A DNA stretch of 64,000 nt, from assembly GCA_963844655.1 (NCBI GenBank), contig CAWJPA010000007.1, forward strand, positions 1,612,001 through 1,676,000, given 5' to 3'. This DNA is from JASHPR01 sp963844655. GTDB taxonomy: Bacteria; Actinomycetota; Actinomycetes; Streptosporangiales; Streptosporangiaceae. Positions within the stretch are counted from its first letter, which is position 1. Each line of letters begins with the position of its first letter. Below, in pieces: positions 15,941 to 25,403 of this stretch. The position numbers were made by a program, and so were the translations under genes. Under the pieces are notes generated by a model that did no database searches, was not told the origin of the DNA, and was given only the letters and a program-made list of their open reading frames with translations.

Positions 15941-16762
15941 GTGGTTTCATTGCCGGATTCATACGACGTTCGCGGCGAGAGGTTGAGTCGAGTGGAATCA
16001 GCGCGTTCTGGGGACGCGACTATGACCGAAGCGGAGCTCCGCGGAGACCGGCAGATCCAGTGCGATGTCCTGGTGGCGCTGGCGGAGTGCCAGAACCACC
16101 GGAAGTGGTTCGCCGACTTTGCCAAGCCATATCTGGGCGAGCATCCGATCGAGATCGGCAGCGGTCTCGGCGACTACGCCCTGGAATGGATCCCGGTGGC
16201 CGAGAAGTACACCGCCACCGAGGCCGACCCGGCCCTCTTCGCCGAGCTGAAGAAGCACATGGCGACTTACCCCAGCGTCACGGTCCGCCAGCTGCTGCTG
16301 CCGACCGAGGAGCGGGGCGACCACTCGTGCCTGGTCTCCTACAACGTGCTCGAGCACATCGAAGACCACGTCGGGGCGCTGCAGAGCATGGCCAGGCTGG
16401 TCCGGCCCGAGGGCTACATCGTCCTGGTCACCCCGGCGTTCCCGTTCGCGATGAGCCCGGTCGACATCGCCACCGGCCACGTGCGCCGCTACACCAAGCG
16501 CTCCATGCGCAAGGCCCTGACCGCCGCGGGCCTGGAGGTCGTCGAGGTCCGCTACGCGAACTCGCTGGGCCTGATCTGCTACTACGCGTTCACCAGCCTG
16601 CTGCGCAAGCAGCCGTCCACCGGCGGCACGATGTCGTTCTACGACCGCCTGGTGGTGCCGGTGGTCCGGCTCCTGGAGAAGGCGATCGGCGACCGCCCGC
16701 CGTTCGGGCAGTCGGTGTTCGCGGTGGCCCGGGTCAAGGAAGACACCGACCAGGCCGAGTAG
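15941..16762 (+). CDS. Class I SAM-dependent methyltransferase
   Basis: 273 residues from GTG 15941; an ATG at 16022 is an alternative start. SAM motif I IEIGSGLGDYAL is near residue 70, the acidic end of strand 2 ATEADPAL near 93, motif post-I/II NVLEHIEDHVGAL near 135 and the strand with GYIVLVTPAFPF near 160. This is the Methyltransf_11/12 pattern seen in enzymes that often act with glycosyltransferases. It converges, with a 6-base gap, on a GT-C-like membrane protein, which fits cell-surface or lipid-linked glycan work, but the substrate cannot be named. Confidence 0.85.
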   Translation: MVSLPDSYDVRGERLSRVESARSGDATMTEAELRGDRQIQCDVLVALAECQNHRKWFADFAKPYLGEHPIEIGSGLGDYALEWIPVAEKYTATEADPALFAELKKHMATYPSVTVRQLLLPTEERGDHSCLVSYNVLEHIEDHVGALQSMARLVRPEGYIVLVTPAFPFAMSPVDIATGHVRRYTKRSMRKALTAAGLEVVEVRYANSLGLICYYAFTSLLRKQPSTGGTMSFYDRLVVPVVRLLEKAIGDRPPFGQSVFAVARVKEDTDQAE

Positions 16763-16768
16763 GCGCCG

Positions 16769-18646
16769 CTACCTCCAGCCGGGGCGGTACACCGAGACGC
16801 CGTCGGCCCGGTAGTCGAACACGAACCCGGTGCCGGTCAGGTACCGGATGGTCTGCGGGCTCGCCTGCCAGACCAGCACCCAGCCGATGTTCATGCCCCG
16901 GACGTCGCGGCGCGCCGCGGGGAGCCGGGACGCGGGCACCGGGCGGCCGTGCTGGACGGCCACCAGCGACGTGTAGAACGGGTGCCGCTTGAACCACGCG
17001 GTGTCCGCCCTGGGCACCCAGGAGGTGTACGAGATCGCCCGCCGGTGGCCGTCGGAGGTCGCCAGCACCAGCGCGGGCCTGGCAATCCCTGACCCGTACA
17101 GCGGCAGGCCACCGCGCAGGCCGAACGGTATGTCGAGGACGATCGAGCCGGAGTGGTCGGCGATGATCGGGTTGTCCAGCGCGGGCATGGAGGTCGGCAT
17201 CAGCCCGCGGGACGGGGCGCCGGTCCAGCCCGCCTCCATGATCGCGAGCACGGCCACCACGGCGAGCAGCGGCCTGGCGTGACGGCTGAGCCAGTCCACC
17301 GCGCTGCCGGCCAGCATGGCGGCACCGACGAGCCCCAGCAGCGCCAGCCGGTCGGCCTCGCGCAGGGCGGACAGGCCCGGCAGGTGAACCAGCCAGGTGT
17401 AGGGCATGAGCACCGAGACCCGGACGCCGTCCCAGACCGTGGCGAGCGGCACGTGGACCCGGGTGCCGATCACCAGCGTGGAGCCCAGCGCCAGCGCGCC
17501 GCTGCCCAGCCAGAGCAGCGCCAGCATCCAGGCACTGCGGCGGCGCCAGGAGGCGGCCAGGCCGCATACCGCCAGCACGCTCAGCACCAGGCCGAACGTG
17601 GCCGCCGCCTCGTTGGGCACGCGGTACTGGTAGATGGCGGCCAGGCCGTGCAGCCCGTAGTGGTTGAGCTGGGGTGAGGGCGCGAACAGGCCGGGCAGCC
17701 CGGCCCCGAAGGTGCCGTAGTTCGTGGCGAGCTTGGCCGCGGTGATGCTCGCGCCGCCGGTCAGGGCCTGCTGCGCCATCGCGATGAGCTGCGGGCTGGC
17801 CACGATCACGGCCACCGCCGCGCCCAGGGCCAGCGACCGCAGCCGGGCGGCGGCCGGGTGGATGACCAGCCAGGGCAGCAGGCCCGCCGCGGCCATCGCC
17901 GCGGCCAGCACCGCCGACTCCTGGTTGACGAGCACGCTGGCGCCGAGCACCAGGCCCAGGATCACGCCCTGGCGCAGGCCCGGGCGCCGGCGGAGCCTGA
18001 TCACGGCCTCGAGGGTCATGGGCAGGAACAGCGTCCCGGCCGCGATGTTGAGGTGATACCAGTCCTGCCAGGTCAGCATCGAGGACAGGCCGAACAGGGC
18101 CCCGGCGGCGATCGCGCCGGGGGTGCGCAGCCACAGCCGGGCGGCCCGGAACATCACGTAGCAGAGCAGCCCGGGCAGCACGATCGTGACCACGCTGAAC
18201 GCGACCGACGGGCCGAACGCCAGGGTGACGGGGGTCATGATCAGCCCGAGCAGCGGCATCGTGGTGTCGTAGCCGAGCTGGATTCCGACCGGGGCGGCCA
18301 TGTGGCTGGTGAACCACGGGTTGCCCAGGTGGACGACCTGGTGCGCGGTCCACCACAGGTCCCAGACGTAGCCGGAGACGTCCCGCACGGCCGGCAGGTG
18401 GCGCCCGGTCACGTACGTGGCCAGCGGCCAGGTCGCCGCGACGCCCGCGGCCAGGTACACCGCGAGCAGCGTCAGATGCTGGCCGGCCCGGCCGGTGACG
18501 GCCGCGCGCCACCCGGTCGGCCCGCGCGTGGCGCCTGTGGTCTGCGGGGGCGAGGTCTGCGGCGCCGAGGTGGGCTGGGCTGAGGTCTCTGGAGCCTCCG
18601 CGGTTCCTGGTGATCCCGCGGCGTTTCCCCGCTCGCTCCTGTCCAC
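16769..18646 (-). CDS. Polytopic GT-C-like membrane protein
   Basis: About 625 residues from GTG 18646, which has GGGGAA upstream; longer starts would run into the divergent CPBP gene. After a Pro/Thr-rich N-terminus there are roughly ten to twelve hydrophobic helices, and the first extracytoplasmic loop carries RDVSGYVWDLWW, with an acidic residue in the place typical of GT-C polyprenyl-phosphate-sugar transferases. The C-terminal part (PALDNPIIADHSGSIVLDIP and on) looks like a soluble extracytoplasmic domain. Function as a surface glycan glycosyltransferase is inferred from topology only. Confidence 0.7.
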   Translation of the reverse strand: MDRSERGNAAGSPGTAEAPETSAQPTSAPQTSPPQTTGATRGPTGWRAAVTGRAGQHLTLLAVYLAAGVAATWPLATYVTGRHLPAVRDVSGYVWDLWWTAHQVVHLGNPWFTSHMAAPVGIQLGYDTTMPLLGLIMTPVTLAFGPSVAFSVVTIVLPGLLCYVMFRAARLWLRTPGAIAAGALFGLSSMLTWQDWYHLNIAAGTLFLPMTLEAVIRLRRRPGLRQGVILGLVLGASVLVNQESAVLAAAMAAAGLLPWLVIHPAAARLRSLALGAAVAVIVASPQLIAMAQQALTGGASITAAKLATNYGTFGAGLPGLFAPSPQLNHYGLHGLAAIYQYRVPNEAAATFGLVLSVLAVCGLAASWRRRSAWMLALLWLGSGALALGSTLVIGTRVHVPLATVWDGVRVSVLMPYTWLVHLPGLSALREADRLALLGLVGAAMLAGSAVDWLSRHARPLLAVVAVLAIMEAGWTGAPSRGLMPTSMPALDNPIIADHSGSIVLDIPFGLRGGLPLYGSGIARPALVLATSDGHRRAISYTSWVPRADTAWFKRHPFYTSLVAVQHGRPVPASRLPAARRDVRGMNIGWVLVWQASPQTIRYLTGTGFVFDYRADGVSVYRPGWR

Positions 18647-18753
18647 AATTCCCCAGAGTCGGTTTGGCCCGGCGCGACTGGCGCCTATGTCCGGCCCGCT
18701 GGGACTGGTCACCGACGGTAAGAAAGCCCCGCGGCACCGGCTAGAGTCCTCAG

Positions 18754-19530
18754 GTGGCACTCGGGGAAGAGACTAGCCTACGGCTGCCGCCGGATCGGCT
18801 GATCCGCTGGGAGCTGTTTGCCGTCTTTGCGGTGTCTCTCGGCGCCAGCGCCGTGAACGCGCTGCTGAGCCTCATCGGGTCACTGCTGCAGCGGCAGTCG
18901 CTCAGCAGCCAGCAGGCCCTGCTGGTGGGTTCGCTGTCCCCGAACCAGTGGCTGGACCTGGTCCTGCAGCTGGTGAGCATCGCGGAGGCGCTGGCGCCGG
19001 TCGTGCTCGTGTTCTACCTGCTGGCCAGGTCGGGAGAGGGCCCGGCGGACATGGGCCTGGACACGAGCCAGCCCGGCCGGGACACCCTGCGCGGCGCGGT
19101 GCTCGCGGCGCTGATCGGCGGCGCCGGCCTGGGCCTGTACCTGGCCGCGTTCCACCTCGGCCTCGCCCTGAACGTGGTCCCCGAGTCGCTGCCCGCGGTC
19201 TGGTGGCGGATCCCCGTGCTGATCCTGTCCGCTGCGCACGACGGGATCCTCGAGGAAATCCTGATGATCGGCTACCTGCTGCGCAGGCTGGACCAGCTCG
19301 GCTGGGGGCCGTACAAGGCGATCGTGTTCAGCGCGCTGCTGCGCGGCTCCTACCACCTGTACCAGGGCTTCGGCGCGTTCCTCGGCAACGCGGCGATGGG
19401 GCTGATCTTCGGATACCTCTACCGCCGGTGGGGGCGGGTCACCCCGATGATCATCGCTCACACGCTCATCGACGCGGTCACGTTCGTCGGTTACGCGGCG
19501 CTGCACGGCCACGTCTCCTGGCTCCCCTGA
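18754..19530 (+). CDS. CPBP-family intramembrane protease-like protein
   Basis: 258 residues with about seven membrane segments. The three CPBP/Abi motifs are present: the Glu-Glu pair at 167-168 (DGILEEILMIGYLLRR), the second motif with His201 (LLRGSYHLYQG) and the third with His236 (AHTLIDA). The Arg expected in EExxxR is Ile here. Bacterial members are related to Rce1 and some process membrane-bound substrates or give bacteriocin self-immunity. GTG at 18754 is used; no clear Shine-Dalgarno sequence is seen, so the transcript may be leaderless. Confidence 0.82.
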   Translation: MALGEETSLRLPPDRLIRWELFAVFAVSLGASAVNALLSLIGSLLQRQSLSSQQALLVGSLSPNQWLDLVLQLVSIAEALAPVVLVFYLLARSGEGPADMGLDTSQPGRDTLRGAVLAALIGGAGLGLYLAAFHLGLALNVVPESLPAVWWRIPVLILSAAHDGILEEILMIGYLLRRLDQLGWGPYKAIVFSALLRGSYHLYQGFGAFLGNAAMGLIFGYLYRRWGRVTPMIIAHTLIDAVTFVGYAALHGHVSWLP

Positions 19531-19575
19531 CAGCCGGTCAAGGCCTGGCGCCGGTTCCGCCCGGCGGCCGAGACG

Positions 19576-20118
19576 TCAGCGGGCGAGGCCCTCCAGGACC
19601 AGCGCGCCGGGCAGCCGGCCGAGCGCCTCGCCGGGCAGGACCAGCTTGGAGCGGCGCACGCCGCTGCCGATGATGACCTGCAGGCCCGCGGCGACCGCGG
19701 CGTCCACGAACACGGGCCAGGCGGCGGGCACGCCGATGGGGGTGATGCCGCCGTACTCCATCCCGGTCTCCTCGACCGCGACATCCATGGCGGCGAACGA
19801 CGCCTTGCGCACGTCCAGCTGGCGGCGGACCACCCCGTTGACGTCGGCCCTGGTCGTCGCCAGCACGACGCAGGCCGCGAACCTGGTCTCGCCGTCGCGC
19901 CGCCCGGCGACGACCACGCAGTTGGCGGACTCGCTGAGCGCGACGCCGTAGCGCTCGCAGAACGCGGCGGTGTCCGCCAGCTCAGGATCGATCTCGGCGA
20001 CGCCCACGGCGCCGGCGGGCAGCTTGCCGTCGAGCGCGGTGAGCGCGGCGGCGACGGGCGGGGCAAGCAGGTCCGGCCGGTCCAGGGCCGGCACCGCGTC
20101 GAGATGGCCGATGCGCAT
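19576..20118 (-). CDS. YbaK/EbsC-family aminoacyl-tRNA deacylase
   Basis: 180 residues. The YbaK fold is indicated by CERYGVALSESANCVVVAGRR, FAACVVLATTRADVNGVVRR, the GMEYGGITPIGVP loop and the C-terminal IIGSGVRRSKLVLPGEAL. Proteins of this family hydrolyse mischarged tRNAs (for example Ala or Cys on tRNA-Pro) in trans. The ATG at 20118 begins MRIGHLDAVPALDRPDLL; in-frame codons further upstream are not family-like. It stands alone between the CPBP gene and the divergent amidase. Confidence 0.87.
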   Translation of the reverse strand: MRIGHLDAVPALDRPDLLAPPVAAALTALDGKLPAGAVGVAEIDPELADTAAFCERYGVALSESANCVVVAGRRDGETRFAACVVLATTRADVNGVVRRQLDVRKASFAAMDVAVEETGMEYGGITPIGVPAAWPVFVDAAVAAGLQVIIGSGVRRSKLVLPGEALGRLPGALVLEGLAR

Positions 20119-20279
20119 GTTCACCCGCCTGAGTCTAGGGACCCGGCGGCGGAACGGTGTGGTGGGCACCCCGATGGGGGTAGTACACCATCGCGGGCCC
20201 CACCACCATGATCATCGGGTGGGGTGCGGTTGCCGGGCAGGGCCTATTGGGTCACGGGGCAGACCATTATGCTGCGAGC

Positions 20280-21773
20280 ATGCCAGCACCTGAATCCGCG
20301 TATGACCGCATCAACGGCACTGCCATCGAAGCAGGCCGCGCCTCGGTCGCCGCGCTCAGCGCGGCGCTTGGCTCGGGCGAGCTGACCTCAGCCTCGCTCG
20401 CCGCGTTCTACATCGAGCGCATCGAGCGGCTCGATCCCGGCCTGCATTCGGTCATCGCGGTCAGTCCCGACGCGCAGGAGCAGGCCACGGCCAGCGACGC
20501 GGCGCGCGCCAGCGGGTCTCCGCGCGGGCCGCTCGAGGGCATCCCGGTGCTGCTCAAGGACAACATCCAGGCCGAGGGACTGCCGGCCACGGCGGGCTCG
20601 TCCGCGCTGCTCGGCGCGGAGCCTTCTGACGCGTTCCTGACCCGCAGGCTGCGCGAGGCGGGCGCCGTGATCCTCGGCAAGGCGAACCTGTCCGAGTGGG
20701 CCAACTTCCGCTCGCCGTTCTCGAGCAGCGGCTGGAGCACGGTGGGCGGCCAGGCGGTCAACCCGCACGGCACCGGCCGCAACCCGTCCGGCTCGAGTTC
20801 GGGCTCGGGCGTGGCCGTCGCCGCGGGCCTGGCCCCTGTGGCCATCGGGTCGGAGACCGACGGGTCGATCGTCTCGCCCGCCAGCACCTGCGGTGTGGTC
20901 GGCCTCAAGCCCACCCTCGGCCTGGTCAGCCGGTCCGGCATCGTGCCGATATCGGCCGCCCAGGACACGGCTGGCCCGATGACGAGCTGCGTGGCCGACG
21001 CCGCGGCTCTGCTCGGGACGCTGGCCGGCGCGGACCCGGCCGACCCGGCGACCGCGCAGGCCGCCGGGCAGCCCGCCGACTACACCGCGTTCCTGGACGC
21101 GGAGGCGCTGGCCGGGGCGCGGCTGGGCATCTGGCGGGACGGCTCGAAGGAGGCGGGCCCGGCGACCGCCGCGGTGCTGGACGCGGCCGTCGCGCGGCTG
21201 CGCGCCTGCGGGGCCGAAGTCATCGACCCCGTGCCGCTGGCCGGCCTCGACCAGCTGCAGGCGCCGGAGTGGACCGCGCTGCTGGTGGAGTTCAAGCACG
21301 ATATGAACGCCTACCTGGCCGCCCTGCCCGGCGATCATCCGGCGACCCTGGCCGGCCTCATCGACTTCAACCGCCGCCACGCCGAGCAGGTGCTGGTCCA
21401 CTTCGGCCAGGAGTTCTTCGAGCTGGCCGAGGCCACGAGCGGCGATCTCAGCGAGCCGGAGTACACGGCCGCGCGCGGCGAGGCGGGCCGGCTGGCGCGG
21501 GCCGCGCTCGACGGCGCGCTCGCCAGCCACCGGCTCGACGCCGTGGTCTCGCTGACCGGCAGCCCGGCGGGCCTGACCGACCACGTGCTCGGCGACCGCT
21601 CCTCGTTCTCCACGTCGAGCCCGGCTGCGGTGAGCGGTTACCCGTCGATCAGCGTGCCGGCCGGGTTTGTCAGTGACCTTCCGGTGGGACTGCTGCTCAC
21701 CGGGCCGGCCTGGAGCGAGCCGCGGCTGCTCGCGCTGGCGTTCGCGTTCGAGCGGGCCACCGGGGAGCTGTGA
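20280..21773 (+). CDS. Amidase signature family enzyme
   Basis: 497 residues from ATG 20280. The Ser-cisSer-Lys triad is visible: Lys93 in GIPVLLKDNI, the Gly/Ser-rich GSSSGSGVAVAAG with cis-Ser about 173, and nucleophile Ser about 196 in SETDGSIVSPAS. The Arg usual in GGSIRxPAS is Val. It lacks gatB/gatC neighbours, so it is a stand-alone amidase and not the Glu-tRNA amidotransferase. No signal peptide is seen. Substrate unknown. Confidence 0.9.
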   Translation: MPAPESAYDRINGTAIEAGRASVAALSAALGSGELTSASLAAFYIERIERLDPGLHSVIAVSPDAQEQATASDAARASGSPRGPLEGIPVLLKDNIQAEGLPATAGSSALLGAEPSDAFLTRRLREAGAVILGKANLSEWANFRSPFSSSGWSTVGGQAVNPHGTGRNPSGSSSGSGVAVAAGLAPVAIGSETDGSIVSPASTCGVVGLKPTLGLVSRSGIVPISAAQDTAGPMTSCVADAAALLGTLAGADPADPATAQAAGQPADYTAFLDAEALAGARLGIWRDGSKEAGPATAAVLDAAVARLRACGAEVIDPVPLAGLDQLQAPEWTALLVEFKHDMNAYLAALPGDHPATLAGLIDFNRRHAEQVLVHFGQEFFELAEATSGDLSEPEYTAARGEAGRLARAALDGALASHRLDAVVSLTGSPAGLTDHVLGDRSSFSTSSPAAVSGYPSISVPAGFVSDLPVGLLLTGPAWSEPRLLALAFAFERATGEL

Positions 21774-22054
21774 CCGGGTAACGAGGACCGGGACCCGAAC
21801 GCGGCCACCAGGCAGACGCCGGCGGCGATCGCCACCCAGAAGAACAGGATGATCTGGAAGAGGGTGTGACCGCCGACGGCGCCGTGCGTCGTGGTCACAT
21901 ACTTCGGGTGATGGCGGTCAAAACGGGAGAAGCAGTAGTAAGACAGCGCGAACAGCACCACCGCCACCGGGATGAGCAGCTTGCGCGCGTTACCCACGGG
22001 CGTGTGCTTCAGCGGTCCTCCGGCACCGGTCCCGGTGCCGGGCCCGGCCGTCAC
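21638..22054 (-). CDS. Putative small two-helix membrane protein overlapping the amidase gene
   Basis: 138 residues from GTG 22054. Two hydrophobic segments (LLIPVAVVLFALSYYCF and LFQIILFFWVAIAAGVCLVA) flank a polar loop with HHPKYVTTTHGAVGGHT. The last 45 residues or so are antisense to the end of the amidase gene and are Ser-rich, so the true gene may have lost an earlier stop. The 22055-22230 stretch beyond it shows only a GC-rich inverted repeat. No family recognised. Confidence 0.55.
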   Translation of the reverse strand: MTAGPGTGTGAGGPLKHTPVGNARKLLIPVAVVLFALSYYCFSRFDRHHPKYVTTTHGAVGGHTLFQIILFFWVAIAAGVCLVAAFGSRSSLPGHSSPVARSNANASASSRGSLQAGPVSSSPTGRSLTNPAGTLIDG

Positions 22055-22230
22055 GGGCGTTCATGGCCACCCCCCGGTGGTCCCGCACGGGAATCTCAAG
22101 TCCGGTCACTGTACGCGGGTGCCCCGGCCCTGACCTCGTGCGTTTGGGTGAGCCGCCCCTCGCCGGGCCGGCCACAAGATCGGGCATCCTGGCTGGTAAC
22201 CACCCCGGGGGTGCAGGATAGCCTGCGGCT

Positions 22231-23571
22231 ATGGACTCCTGGCTCGGCGCGCGCGTCCCTGAACTGCCCGGACGGGGTCAGGAAACGCTGATCACCGACA
22301 CCGCCAGCGGCGGGCTCGCCGTGGCGGCGGCCGGGCCCGAGGCCAGGATGTACGCGTGCGGGATCACGCCGTACGACGCCACTCATGTCGGGCACGCGGC
22401 CACGTACATCGCCTGGGACCTGCTGGTCCGGGCCTGGCGTGACGCCGGGCACCATGTCATCTACGTGCAGAACGTCACGGATGTGGATGACCCGCTGCTC
22501 GAGCGCGCGGCCAGGGACGGGGAGGACTGGCGGGAGCTGGCCGACCGGGAGATCGAGCTGTACCGCGGCGACATGACGGCGCTGCGGGTGCTGCCGCCCA
22601 CGTTCTACATCGGCGCGGTCGAGGCGCTGCCGGTCATCGAGCGGTTCAGCGGCCTGCTCGCCGACCAGGGCGTGCTGTACGAGCTGGACGGCGACCTGTA
22701 CCAGGCCAGGTCCGCCGATCCCCGGTTCGGCGCGGTGTCCCGGCTGGGCCCCGCCGAGATGACCGAGCTGTTCGCCGAGCGGGGCGGCGACCCGGAGCGG
22801 CCGGGGAAGAAGGACCCGCTGGACCCGCTGGTGTGGCTGGCCGCGCGGCCGGGGGAGCCCTCGTGGCCGTCCGGTTTCGGGCCCGGCAGGCCGGGCTGGC
22901 ACGTGGAGTGCGCGGCGATCGCGACCGAGTACCTGGGCGTCACGTTCGACGTCCAGGCCGGCGGCACGGACCTGGCCTTCCCGCACCACGAGATGAGCGC
23001 GCTGCACGCCAGGGCCGCGCTGCGCGGCGGCGGGGGCACGGACGGCCCGGCCTTCGCGCGGGTGTACGTGCACGCCGGCATGGTGCGGCTGGGCGGGGAG
23101 AAGATGTCCAAGTCCCTGGGCAACCTGGTGTTCGTGTCCGGGCTGCTCAGCGACGGCGCCGACCCGATGGCCGTCCGGCTGGCCATAATCGCGCATCACT
23201 ACCGGCAGGACTGGGACTGGACCGAGGAGGGGCTCGCGGCGGCGCAGGCCCGGCTCGGCCGGTGGCGGGCCGCGGCGGCCGTCGCGTCCGCACCGCCCGG
23301 CGATCCCGCGCCGGCCGCGCCCATGCCGGCCGCGGCCGTCCCGCCGGCGTCCGCGTCCGGCGCGGCGGTCCGGCGGGCTCCTTCAGCCGGGGACGTGCTC
23401 GGCGAGGTCCGGGCCCGGCTGGCCGATGACCTCGACGCCCCGGGCGCGCTCGCCGCGGTCGACGCCTGGGCGGACGCCGTGCTGGCCGGCGCCGTGCTGG
23501 CCGATCCGGGGCCAGAAGCGGCCGGGCTCGTCCGCGATACCGTCGACGCGCTGCTCGGCATCGCCCTGTAG
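22231..23571 (+). CDS. mshC: L-cysteine:1D-myo-inositol 2-amino-2-deoxy-alpha-D-glucopyranoside ligase
   Basis: 446 residues. MshC ligates cysteine to GlcN-Ins with ATP in mycothiol biosynthesis and derives from cysteinyl-tRNA synthetase. It is distinguished from CysRS by CGITPYDATHVGHAATY at 43-59, where CysRS has CGPTVY. Zinc ligands are likely Cys43, Cys227 and His252/253 (AGGTDLAFPHHE). The KMSKS loop is at 291-295. The N-terminus MDSWLGARVPELPGRG is typical of MshC. The C-terminal helical part carries an Ala/Pro-rich insertion of about 45 residues (VASAPPGDPAPAAP and on). Mycothiol is the main low-molecular-weight thiol of actinobacteria. Confidence 0.95.
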   Translation: MDSWLGARVPELPGRGQETLITDTASGGLAVAAAGPEARMYACGITPYDATHVGHAATYIAWDLLVRAWRDAGHHVIYVQNVTDVDDPLLERAARDGEDWRELADREIELYRGDMTALRVLPPTFYIGAVEALPVIERFSGLLADQGVLYELDGDLYQARSADPRFGAVSRLGPAEMTELFAERGGDPERPGKKDPLDPLVWLAARPGEPSWPSGFGPGRPGWHVECAAIATEYLGVTFDVQAGGTDLAFPHHEMSALHARAALRGGGGTDGPAFARVYVHAGMVRLGGEKMSKSLGNLVFVSGLLSDGADPMAVRLAIIAHHYRQDWDWTEEGLAAAQARLGRWRAAAAVASAPPGDPAPAAPMPAAAVPPASASGAAVRRAPSAGDVLGEVRARLADDLDAPGALAAVDAWADAVLAGAVLADPGPEAAGLVRDTVDALLGIAL

Positions 23572-23672
23572 GCGCCTCATGCCACCCCCAAGTCTTCCCG
23601 TCCCGGCCCCTCCGGGCCAGGCGCCACCGGGTAGCATCTGGGATTCCCGAGGGCCCCAGAAAGTAGCGGAAC

Positions 23673-25322
23673 GTGAGCGGAACCACCCCCAGCGGAACGA
23701 TCGCGAGCCCAGGCTCGGGCAAGCCGCGCGGGGAGTCCACGGACGTGCCTGCGCCGGCCCGCGGCGTCACGCCGACCGCGGTGACCGTGGTCATCGTGGC
23801 GGCCACCCTGCTGGCCCTGGGCCTGCGCTTCTACCAGCTGAGCCGGCCCTTCTACCTGCTGGGCGTCAACGAGTACGACGACGGGCCGTACTTCGGCAGC
23901 GCCGTGCGCCTGCTGAACGGCGCCCTGCCTTACCGCGACTTCCTGATCGTGCAGCCGCCGGGCATCACGATCCTGATGGTCCCCCTGGCGCTGCTGAGCA
24001 AGGTGACAGGGACCGCCTGGGGCATGGCGGTAGGCCGGATCCTGACCTCGATCGTGGGCGCGGTGGCCGTGGCCCTGGTGGGCCTGCTGGTGCGGCACCG
24101 CGGCGTGCTCGCCACCGCGATAGCGTGCGGGCTGTCCGCGGTCTACCCGGACAGCATCCAGGCGGCCAAGACCGTGCTGGTCGAGCCGTGGCTGGTGCTC
24201 TTCTGCCTGATCGGGGCCGTGGCCCTGTTCGACGGTGATCATTTCACCAGCAGCAGGCGGCGGATCGTCTGGGGCGGCGTGGCGTTCGGGTTCGCCGGAG
24301 CGGTCGAGCCCTGGGCCATCTTCCCTGTGATCGTGGTGGCCGTGCTCTGCCTGCGCGTGCCCCGGCGGCTGCTGCTCTACGCGGCCGGGGTCGCGGCCGG
24401 GTTCCTGGTGCCGGTGCTGCCGTTCGCGGTCCTGGCGCCCAGCAAGTTCTACGAGGCCACGATCGTGGCCCAGATCGGCGGCCGGGCCAATGCGACCCGG
24501 ATCCCGGTCTGGCCCCGGCTCCAGGCCCTGACCGGGCTGGCCGACCTGTCCGCGCCGTCGCACATCGTGGTCGCCGCGGCCACGCTGCTGATCGTGGGCT
24601 TCGTCGTCGGCTGCTACGGGCTCGCGTTCCTGATGACCAGCCGTGTGCCGCCGGTGCTTGACCTGTTCGCGCTCGGGGCGACGATCCTGGTCGTGCTCTC
24701 GTTCATGTGGCCCACCCAGTTCCACTATCACTTCGGCGCGTTCCTGGCGCCGTGGCTCGGCATGACCATCGGGCTGGCGGCAGCGACGCTGATCCCGGAG
24801 CGCAGCCCCGCCCCCGGCGGCGGCGCGGTGGTGCCGGCTGCCGTGCAGTGGGGGGCGGCCGGCCTGGTCGCGCTGGTCATTCTGGGCATGGCCGGCCTGC
24901 AGTACCGCTGGGAGCACAGCCGGATCGGGCACGTGCCGGTGTGGGTGAGCACGGACGCGCAGCGGCTGATCCCGCCGGGAGCGTGCCTGCTGGCCGACGA
25001 GGTGTCGTTCAGCGTCATGGCCAACCGGCTGACGTCGGACGTGCCGGGCTGCTCGCTGCTGCTTGACGCCACCGGCAGCAACTACGCGCTGTCCCACGGG
25101 CGGGATCCCGAGACCGGCGCCGCCAGGTACCCGCGGGTGCAGGCGCTGTGGAACTACGCCTTCGCGCACGCCCAGTACGTGTGGCTGTCTGGCCTGAACA
25201 ACCACCGGGTGGCCTGGACGCCGCAGCTGCGGGCGTACTTCAGCAGCCACTTCACCCGGATCCTGCACGCCGGGCCGGTCGGCTCCCTGTACCGCCGCGA
25301 CGGGCTGAAGCCGACCAGCTGA
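23673..25322 (+). CDS. GT-C-like polytopic membrane protein
   Basis: 549 residues from GTG 23673. A Pro-rich N-terminus is followed by about ten membrane helices, and the first extracytoplasmic loop has YDDGPYFGSAVRLLNGALPY then RDFLIVQPPG. This loop with paired Asp and the following helix is shared by dolichyl/polyprenyl-phosphate-sugar dependent mannosyl- and arabinosyltransferase-like families. A second soluble C-terminal part ends at KPTS. The gene follows mshC with a gap of 101 bases. Likely acts in cell-envelope glycan assembly; donor and acceptor are unknown. Confidence 0.75.
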   Translation: MSGTTPSGTIASPGSGKPRGESTDVPAPARGVTPTAVTVVIVAATLLALGLRFYQLSRPFYLLGVNEYDDGPYFGSAVRLLNGALPYRDFLIVQPPGITILMVPLALLSKVTGTAWGMAVGRILTSIVGAVAVALVGLLVRHRGVLATAIACGLSAVYPDSIQAAKTVLVEPWLVLFCLIGAVALFDGDHFTSSRRRIVWGGVAFGFAGAVEPWAIFPVIVVAVLCLRVPRRLLLYAAGVAAGFLVPVLPFAVLAPSKFYEATIVAQIGGRANATRIPVWPRLQALTGLADLSAPSHIVVAAATLLIVGFVVGCYGLAFLMTSRVPPVLDLFALGATILVVLSFMWPTQFHYHFGAFLAPWLGMTIGLAAATLIPERSPAPGGGAVVPAAVQWGAAGLVALVILGMAGLQYRWEHSRIGHVPVWVSTDAQRLIPPGACLLADEVSFSVMANRLTSDVPGCSLLLDATGSNYALSHGRDPETGAARYPRVQALWNYAFAHAQYVWLSGLNNHRVAWTPQLRAYFSSHFTRILHAGPVGSLYRRDGLKPTS

Positions 25323-25354
25323 CCCAGCCGCCGGTCCTCGCCCAACGAAAGAAC

Positions 25355-25400
25355 TCTTTGCATAGCCTTCCCAAGAAAGCTTTGCAAAGCTATCTTTGCA
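25355..25400. promoter_or_regulatory. TTTGCA-box cluster, candidate ArsR-family operator
   Basis: Three CTTTGCA boxes occur in 46 bases directly before the regulator start. The middle one is the perfect palindrome GCTTTGCAAAGC at 25379-25390; the flanking boxes continue as CTTTGCATAGC and CTTTGCATGC. This AT-rich island in GC-rich DNA is a natural autoregulatory operator for the winged-helix regulator at 25404. Binding is inferred. Confidence 0.65.
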
Positions 25401-25403
25401 TGC

